From positions 66,234,511 to 66,298,510 of the forward strand of contig CM042148.1 in NCBI GenBank assembly GCA_023376005.1: a stretch of 64,000 nucleotides of DNA. Reading direction: 5' to 3'. The stretch is from Doryteuthis pealeii. Lineage: Eukaryota; Mollusca; Cephalopoda; Myopsida; Loliginidae. Each line of letters begins with the position of its first letter. Within the stretch, counting starts at the first letter, position 1. A program made the position numbers and the translations under genes. A model generated the notes under the pieces. The model had not been told where the DNA came from, ran no database searches, and worked only from the letters and a program-made list of their open reading frames with translations. Positions 56,330 through 64,000 of this stretch are shown here, piece by piece.

Positions 56330-56660
56330 AATGAAAAAGAGACAGACAGACAGACAGAGGAAAATGAGATAGTATGTATATTTTTGTGAGGGAGAGGGAG
56401 AGGAAGAGATAGAGAGTAAAAGAGAAAGGAAGAGAGAGAGACAGTGTATGTAAGAGAGAGTGAGAAAGAGTGAGAGAGAGAAGAAAAGAAATTAAAAAAT
56501 GACAGAGAGAGTGTGTTTGTATGTGAGAAAGAGAAAGAGAGAGGGAGAGAGATAGAGAAAAGAGTGAAAAACGAGAAAATTAGAAAGAGATAAAGTGATA
56601 AAGAAAGAAAGAGAGAGGGAATGTATGTGCATGTGTGTGTGTGTGTGTGTGTGAGTGTGT
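56330..56660. repeat. GA-rich and (TG)n simple sequence
   Basis: Degenerate purine tract followed by TG at 56,632-56,668. Confidence 0.93.
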
Positions 56661-56664
56661 GTGT

Positions 56665-56770
56665 GTGAGGTGATGACAGGGCATAACATTTGAATACATG
56701 TAATCATTTCTTATGAATCAAAACGGAATGGTCTATTATTTATATGAGGTGATGACAGGGCGTAATACGC
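56665..56770 (+). repeat. Short dispersed repeat, ~100 bp
   Basis: GAGGTGATGACAGGGC occurs at both ends. The same unit occurs reversed at 59,380-59,472 (GCCTTGTCATCACCTC..GTCATCACC). Shared core is TAATCATTTCTTATGAAT. Confidence 0.75.
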
Positions 56771-56794
56771 GTAGGTGGGTTCTTTATTTCTAGC

Positions 56795-56968
56795 GCTAGA
56801 GCAAGGAGATTGTTTTGTCGTCTGGGGTGGAGCGCCACACCTACAATCAGCTCCTTACTTCACCGCATCCCTTTGCTACTCATACGCTGAGTTGGCGAGG
56901 GCCGGTATCGAACTTGGAACCTTGTGGTTCCTAGGCTGATGCTCTACCGACTGAGCTAAGTCGGTAAC
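56795..56968 (-). mobile_element. tRNA-derived SINE S1, reverse, complete head
   Basis: Minus head TTAGCTCAGTCGGTAGAGCA with B box AGTTCGATACCGGCC. The body stops in CTAGCGCTAG at about 56,798, so the 3' end is missing. Confidence 0.85.
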
Positions 56969-56969
56969 A

Positions 56970-57386
56970 TTTAATATAATGGCGTTATATCTACTGGTGA
57001 TGACTTTTACCAACGGGATACAAGCACTGCAACATTGTTAGAAGAAGTGTGTGGACCGCAAGCGCACCATGTTCAAATATAAACCTTGTTTGATCCCATT
57101 AAATGAAAGTATTGGGATTGCATCTCTGGACTAATAGGTAATTAACTCCCGTGTCTGCCAGTAGACGCTAGGTGGTGTAGCCGGCAGCGTTATTAAAGAG
57201 AAAGCGGCAAAGTCAAGACCCTCTTTCACATTTTCGGCCTTGAGTAACAACGCATAAGCTGCGTTCCTGTCCACGGAGAGGAGGCTTTGCTCCCCAATAA
57301 TGAACATAACTTAACATGTGAGTCTTTACAGTTTCCTTTCCTAGCATCTACATATCAAGGATGCAAGGCATTCTCTACTAAAGACT
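56970..57386. other. Unassigned sequence
   Basis: Includes a GC-balanced stretch (57,100-57,290) without a convincing frame. Confidence 0.4.
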
Positions 57387-57398
57387 TCTTTTCATATA

Positions 57399-57673
57399 TA
57401 TATTTACCAACCCCTCCGCACGAGCAGGATGTGACACAAGGTCAATTTCTTAAGCGGAGTTTAACAGGTTTGAATTCCTTCTCCTAGACTGGTTACCTAG
57501 CCACGGTTAAAGAGCCCAGTCTGCCCTGCTATTTATCCATAGCTGGAGGGAGAATTGGATTCATACCTTTCCCAAGGGTATTAGCGCTATATGAAATTCA
57601 AACAGCTTCGTCCAGGAATTGAACTCGGGTCGACGAGTCCATTTCCTATGACTCTAACCATTAGACCACGCGC
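57399..57673 (-). mobile_element. Full-length SINE S2 with TSD
   Basis: Target duplications CTTTTCATATA at 57,388-57,398 and 57,674-57,684. Minus: head GGCGCGTGGTCTAATGG with B box CCCGAGTTCAATTCC, body, and complete tail CTCGTGCGGAGGGGTTGGTA. 275 bp; the best S2 reference. Confidence 0.93.
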
Positions 57674-57689
57674 CTTTTCATATAAGGTC

Positions 57690-58040
57690 ATTTCGCTCAT
57701 ACAGCTTTGTATAAGATCTTTCATGTATCTCCTGTTATGTTTGTATTCTCTTTTGTTAATATTGTCGTTATTACATCGTTGTGAATTCTTCTCACATTTA
57801 CTCCGTACGAGGAAACGATACATGTAACCAACTATCGTTCTTCTTCACGAGTATCTTGGTCAGCCTGTAAATATCTCAGCCAATTGTATGGGCCATCGTT
57901 TAGGCTTCAAGCAAGAGAGCTTGTCCAGCGGAAATCCTTGGTAAAGAATCCTTTGGATGTTCCTTGGTAGCTTTTCGTATCGCATGACACTCGAGAATAT
58001 GCTCAAGTGTTTATACTTTCCTCTTTTAGGTTTGGTTGGT
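57690..58040. other. Unassigned; half of a direct repeat
   Basis: 57,890-57,975 and 58,203-58,320 share GGCTTCAAGC, GCTTGTCCAG and GAATCCTTTGG..GTTCCTTGGT, separated by an R4 3' end (58,038-58,100, reverse). Confidence 0.5.
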
Positions 58041-58704
58041 TGGATTTTAACGGCATGTAAAACCCTTGGGTTATTTTATGCCGAAGACTTTTTTGTTTTA
58101 TTCATTTTTGTTGGGTGTGGTTCTTAATTTGGTTCTATTGGGTATAGCTGTATAGATTTTGTTGGTTGGATTTTACAACATGTCAACTTGTTACGATTTT
58201 TGTGGCCATCTTTAAGCTTCAAGCGATAGCGCTTGTCCAGTGGAGATCCTTTGTGTTAAGCAGAGTACGATCCTTAGCGTAGAATCCTTTGGTTGTTCCT
58301 TGGTGCTTCTCAGTCTTGCAGGTCCTTCGTCAATGATTGCAAATAGACGTCTCTCAATATCAGTGATTAGGTAGTCAACCAGCCACGCAGTCGGGCTGTT
58401 AATTGGCCGAGGTTTAAACCCTGTGACCTCGCTTAGTTTATAAATCTAAGTGGTGTATTGTAGCACACCTTATATACCAAACAATTCCAACACCCGCACT
58501 GAAATACCTAGAAACAGATCTAATGATTTAATGTATACAAATACTGTGGTACCTTGACTTACGAATTTTCCGAGTTACGAGCTGTCACTCGATCGATTTT
58601 TGCTTTGAGCTAAAATTTGAGGTACGAGTGACCTTCAGATACGCTTATGTTAATAAGTTCACTAAACACATTTAAGTTTCCAAAGTTATTACACCAAAGA
58701 GAAA

Positions 58705-59093
58705 TCTATTAATAATGGAGATTCGCTTCCGATTTTTGTCTGTAACAAAAACTACGCCACTGCTTACGTCACATTACCCCAAATCGTCATAACATAGAAT
58801 AAATACACTCAAAATTTGAACATGGAACATTAGACAGTCCTCATTGCTTTTTAAAACAAGTTTTAATAATACATGAGTGGTACTATATGTCTATACATAG
58901 TTTGTTTTATTTTAATACATATTTAAAGTTTAATTTCAAATTGTTTTATTTTTTAATCCTTTAATGAATTTGACGATTTTACTTACTTAGGGTACAAACT
59001 CGCTGACATTGAATTTTTAACTCCCAACCCTCAGGCAATATGTTTCAAAAATCTATTTTTACATCGCCTGGAGGGCGTTTTTGATTTTGCTAC
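58705..59093 (+). mobile_element. Diverged Helitron-like element
   Basis: TC start TCTATTAATAATGGAGATTC parallels the other family. The 3' hairpin CGCC-TGGA-GGCG is followed by TTTTTGATTTTG and CTAC (59,090-59,093) in place of CTAG. 389 bp. Likely an older or sister family with an altered terminus. Confidence 0.55.
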
Positions 59094-59379
59094 GTTTATT
59101 AATGAAAAAAGAATAAACATTAAAACATTACAGCAAATAATCCAACACTTTCTATTTCATCAAGTTTTTTTTTTCTTATTTAAAAATGGAACAAAAAATA
59201 GATTGTTTGTGGGGGTTGTTTAATGGCATTTCCGTTTATTCCACAGGCAAAAGGATTTGATATACCAAGAAATTGAGTTACATACTTATACTCGTAAGTC
59301 AGGGCACCACTCTCTATATACATATATTTAAAGAAATCTCTATAATCTTGATAATAATGCGGTAGTACCTACCTACGCG

Positions 59380-59472
59380 GATTACGCCTTGTCATCACCT
59401 CATATAAATAATGGAGCATTCCGTTTTTATTCATAAGAAATGATTACATATGTTAAAATGTACGTCATCACC
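59380..59472 (-). repeat. Short dispersed repeat, reverse copy
   Basis: Inverted partner of 56,665-56,770. Confidence 0.75.
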
Positions 59473-59724
59473 TACAATAAATAATGGACCATATCGTTGT
59501 AATTGTGAGGAAAGAAATGGAAGAAAAAGAACACCAGAGGGAAAAAGTAATAAAGAAAAAATAAAGGAAGAAAGGCGATAGGTAGGAAGCGATATCACTT
59601 ATCATCTGTTTCAATGAAACAGAAGAAAAAAAAAAAGAAAGAAAAAATGATAGAAAGAAAGTAGGGAAAAAGAAGAGAAAAGAGAAAATGAAAGTTATAT
59701 AACCCTTAACTCATGTGTACATAT

Positions 59725-59727
59725 GGG

Positions 59728-59765
<38 letters not shown>

Positions 59766-59766
59766 G
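59725..59766. repeat. (GATA)n microsatellite
   Basis: Tetranucleotide run. Confidence 0.97.
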
Positions 59767-59799
59767 TAAAGGTAGAGAGGGAGAAAGAGACCGAGTATG

Positions 59800-60270
59800 A
59801 GTAAAAGAGATGATGAGGGCTCTTACTTGTTTACTCTTCTATTTCGTCGGTCACCATATTCTTTAGGGCTTATTTCTCGGGCTGATCCAGTGGGTTGCTT
59901 CTTCGTGTTGGGCTGGTCATCGCTTGTTTTAATAATTTAACAAGACTTGTTGTTTTTCCTTTAAAGCTTTGTTAAACAACCTAGCCCTGGATTCCGCGCG
60001 GATCGAGAGCGACACCCCGAGAGCCGACAACAACGTCCGCTCACGGCAAGTGACTAGTCGTATCTGGACTAAAACTCACGCCTGTAATCGCGCGCTTACC
60101 GAGGGCTTAGGTCGAGGCCATCATAAATCAATCATAACCCTAACGGTTATGGAAATTTCACTCACTGATTTTCAAATCTAACGAACTATTATTCAAAAAT
60201 ATTCTTACTACAGTACGTACATAATTCATTGACTATCCATGAATTATGTAGCAAAAGAATCTTGCCAGAG
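59800..60270 (+). repeat. Dispersed repeat R5, diverged copy
   Basis: Keeps the block order of 3,866-4,335: TTCTTCGTGTTGGGCTGGTC, TTGTTAAACAACCTAGCCC, GCGCGGATCGAGAGCGACAC, and a final CATAATTCATTGAC..CATGAATTATG inverted pair. It shows the family extends beyond the duplication. Confidence 0.6.
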
Positions 60271-60287
60271 ATTAGTATTATTTAGAT

Positions 60288-60500
60288 TATTCGAACTATT
60301 GTCCTCATCTTTATTGTAATCTGTGTAAAGTTTCGGCCAAGGTGCCCTTTGGCCTTCTTCAGGTATTTCTTGTCAAACTGTCAAACCTTCTCGGGAGCCT
60401 TCTCGAACTCGGGAACTTTCTTGTTGGACTCGGGAGCCATCACAGAACTTTGATCCCAACCCTTCATCAATCTATGGGGGTATCCTATTCTCATTCCGCT
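60288..60500 (-). mobile_element. Inverted-repeat family member with hammerhead-like core
   Basis: Minus: CTGAAGA (60,362-60,356), extra A, stem II GGCCAA..TTGGCC, GAAAC (60,334-60,330). Stem III and stem I are not convincing. The left end matches the arms at 34,221 and 55,375. Confidence 0.5.
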
Positions 60501-61246
60501 AACCATAGCTAGGTTACAGGAGTTAAGCTGTGTTAATTATTATTCTGTGTTACTGTCGCCCTGGACTAGGATTGAACCTGCAGCCTAGAGATAAGTGTCA
60601 CTAAGAACTGTCTTAACCCAACGCCTTTATTCATTGTGCCATGTGTCCAGAGATTATTATAATTTTTACATATTGAACAAACGCAATAGCTCTTAATTAA
60701 ACATATCAAATGTTGTAATATAATCAAATTATGATACCACGGTATATCCAATGGTTCTCTATAATTTTGATAATTCTAGAGAGTATTTATGTAATTATTT
60801 CAATGTTGCCTGAAAAAAATAAGACACGTGATTTTCATTAGACTTGAAAAAAATGTTACTTGATTTGAAAAGTTCACATGTTATTTCTTTCTTAAAACAT
60901 GGAATTCCAGCTTATAACGAATAAATCTTAAAAATAAAAAACGAGAAACAACACACACAGTTCCTAAACCTCCAATTATCACATGTACACACGCGTAACA
61001 CGTACACACGTACATGTACACAACCACATGCATTAAAACACAAGCGATGAACCCAAATAAGTAAACATAGAAACAGATGCAAAATCATACACAAACATAG
61101 ACACTTACATATATAGACACACGCACACATATAAATAAGCACATAATAACACAAAACACACACATACACACACACATAGAAAAAAAAAACACACAAAACA
61201 CATGCAACTCATACGCACAGATAAAGCAAGAAAAACACTCAAACAA

Positions 61247-61367
<121 letters not shown>

Positions 61368-61377
61368 ATTCAATCTT

Positions 61378-61410
<33 letters not shown>

Positions 61411-61772
61411 GCACATACACACACATACGCACACACTCTATTTCTCTCGCAACTATACACAAAAAAAATTACGAAACATAGGAAACAAAAATGTACAAGC
61501 ACAAAACATATGTAAATACGGAAAAAAAAACATACAAAACAAAACAAAGAAAAACAAAACAGAATGCTCACACATACACATACAAAGGTACCCTTACTCA
61601 CAAAAACAAAATATATACACGCACGCACACACACACACGCGCGCGCGCATACACACACGTGAATGCAGACATACTCAGAAAGAAAACATACACAAATACA
61701 TAAAGCAACCATCACACAGAAAATAAAAATATATACAATCAACACAACTACACACACAAACAATACAGTCAC

Positions 61773-61814
<42 letters not shown>

Positions 61815-61879
61815 AGAAGAAGAAGAAGAAGAAGAAGAAGAAGAAGAAGAAGAAGAAGAAGAAGAAGAAGAAGAAGAAT

Positions 61880-62019
61880 TACACGTAGAAAATGAAAAGG
61901 GATCAGAATAGAAGGAACAAACATACAAAGGAAGGAAGGAAACAAATAAACATTGGGAAAAAAAAGAAAGAAAGAAAAAAAAGAAAAAGAAGAAGAAGAA
62001 GAAGAAGAAGAAGAAGAAG

Positions 62020-62057
<38 letters not shown>

Positions 62058-62345
62058 GAGGAGGAAAAAGATGAAATTTTGATGAGGAAAAGGAATCAGA
62101 ATTGAAGAGAGAAATAAAGAAAGCGAAAGAAAGAATTGAAGATAGAAAAGAAAGAAAGAAAAAGAAGAAAGAAGAAGAAGAAGAAGAAGAAGAAGAAGAA
62201 GAAGAAGAAGAAGAAGAAGAAGAAGAAGAGGGAATTAAACGTAGAAAATGAAAAGGGATCAGAATAGAAGAAGAAAAAAACATACAAAGGAAAGAAGGAA
62301 ACAAATAAACATTAGAAAAAAAAAAGAAAGAAAAAGAAAGAAAGA
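61880..62345. repeat. Tandem duplication of ~351 bp within purine tract
   Basis: The segment ACGTAGAAAATGAAAAGGGA..GGAAACAAATAAACATT at 61,881-61,955 recurs at 62,239-62,313, each followed by AAAGAAAG and (GAA)n. Confidence 0.85.
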
Positions 62346-62839
62346 AAGAAAGAAGAAAGAAGAAGAAGAAGAAGAAGAAGAAGAAGAAGAAGAAGAAAGA
62401 AGAAGAAGAAGAAGAAGAAAACACAATCTTATACAAAATATATACAGAAATGAATACACACAAGACATACGCACACACACACAAAATACACACACGCGTG
62501 CATAAAGAACTACATGCACACACAAAAATACACCTGCAAACAAAATAGCCACCAACACACTCATGCACATGTATACACCCTAAGAGAAGAATGAAGAAAA
62601 TACTACCTTATACAAAAACATACAAACATACAAAAAGAAACAAAAATCTATACAAACAAAATATATGCACACACACACAAGGAAACAAAAGCAACACATA
62701 CACACAAAAACAAAATACACACAAACAACACACACACACACACAATTAATACACACATACACACGCACACGCACAGACTCAGACAAAGAAAGAAAACATC
62801 CTTTACACACAAAATAAACACAGTATACACATATAAAAA

Positions 62840-63089
62840 AGTAAAGTGAAGTAGTCGGGTGGCCTAAAGTCGATATCAGCCAATCAGCGAGGGGTCTATC
62901 CCTTTCACTAGTACTAGACCAAGGAGTTTTTTGCGTATGAGATGGGGCGCCAGACCTACCATCAGTTTCTTACTTTACCGCACAGATCACCGTGTTATTC
63001 ATAGGGGGAGGAAAAAGATGAAGTTGGCGAGGGCCGATATCGAACTAGGAACCTTGCCGTTGTCTAACCGAACGCTCTACCGACTAAGA
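62840..63089 (-). mobile_element. tRNA-derived SINE S1, reverse, with patch
   Basis: Minus head with A box TTAGTCGGTAGAGC and B box AGTTCGATATCGGCC. Where other copies read TACTCATACGCTGAG this one has GGGGGAGGAAAAAGATGAAG, identical in part to 62,055-62,072 upstream. Confidence 0.82.
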
Positions 63090-63665
63090 CTACATACATA
63101 CATACATACAGACAGACAGACAGACACAAAGGAAGAAAACGCATGCAGGAAGTAGAAATAAATTACACCACACACATACACAATTAATGTACACAGACAC
63201 ACACACAGACACACACACAGACACACACACACACACACACACAACTGAGACAAGTAAAGAAAAAACACTTTACACACAAAGGAGACAAAGTATATCCATA
63301 TAAACAACACAAACAATACATATACATACATACATACATACACACATAATACAGAAAGGAAGGAAACACTTACAGGAAGTAGAAATGAAATACACCCACG
63401 CACCTATACACAAAGAAAGCTTCCTGATACACAAAAGAAAGCTGTTCCACAAAAACAACATTCCACAATATACGTACAACAACGAAGAAACCCCTTATTT
63501 TCTCTCTCTCGTCCACGTAAGTCGTCTGAGTAAAAAAAAACTTTGAAAGTATTGCAAAGGCGCCAGACAGGCTCTCTACGAAGTGTCCGTAGTGACCACA
63601 GGCTGGAATAAATATGTAGCGATTGGAATCGTCCGCCGAAGATTTTGTTTTACTTTTTTTTTTTC

Positions 63666-64000
<335 letters not shown>

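Noticed and set aside
60331..60362. Active hammerhead at 60.3 kb
   Set aside because: Core and stem II are good, but I could not find a convincing stem III or stem I, so it is listed only as hammerhead-like.

Overview
The window is repeat-dense, AT-rich eukaryotic nuclear DNA with no host protein-coding gene that I can support. The best guess for its source is a cephalopod mollusc (octopus-like). That guess rests on very dense (TA)n, (CA)n and (CT)n microsatellites, several tRNA-headed SINE families, non-autonomous Helitrons, and degenerate non-LTR retrotransposon tails. It is an inference, not a database match. Nearly all long open frames are low-complexity shadows of microsatellites.

Layout. 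(1) 1-10,419 and 17,687-27,831 are two copies of one roughly 10.3-kb segment. They share every embedded SINE, LINE, Helitron and foldback, and differ by uneven divergence. (2) 10,440-17,686 is the unduplicated spacer. It holds a LINE reverse-transcriptase pseudogene running into a 100-N gap, an inverted repeat beside the gap, an intact-ended Helitron and a cluster of ribozyme-bearing retroelements. (3) 27,832-33,250 holds SINEs, a tRNA-less palindrome with a hammerhead ribozyme, a mariner-like MITE and a tandem/inverted array of a roughly 440-bp ribozyme-bearing unit. (4) 33,250-43,900 holds LINE and LTR remnants, a solo LTR interrupted by a SINE, another ribozyme palindrome, and a possible promoter with a first exon near 40.2-40.85 kb. 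(5) 43,905-48,488 is a second direct duplication of about 2.3 kb, joined at a single N; the two copies differ mainly in homopolymer lengths. (6) 48,784-52,056 is a 149-bp satellite of about 22 units with an 8-unit higher-order period. (7) 52,057-64,000 holds more SINEs, Helitrons and a LINE tail, then several kilobases of purine/pyrimidine and CA low-complexity sequence.

Most notable signal: at least a dozen hammerhead-ribozyme motifs (core CUGANGA, then a short stem II, then GAAA, a self-complementary stem III, an NUH cleavage site, and paired stem I). They lie on both strands and nearly all sit in elements that abut (TA)n. Some lie in head-to-head palindromes, some in a tandem/inverted array as expected for Penelope-like retroelement terminal repeats, and two lie downstream of a tRNA-like head, which suggests a SINE carrying a hammerhead. 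Penelope-like elements are known to carry small hammerheads with palindromic stem III that can act as dimers. The tRNA-head plus hammerhead plus (TA)n-ending tail architecture, and the inverted ribozyme pairs, are the parts most worth following up.
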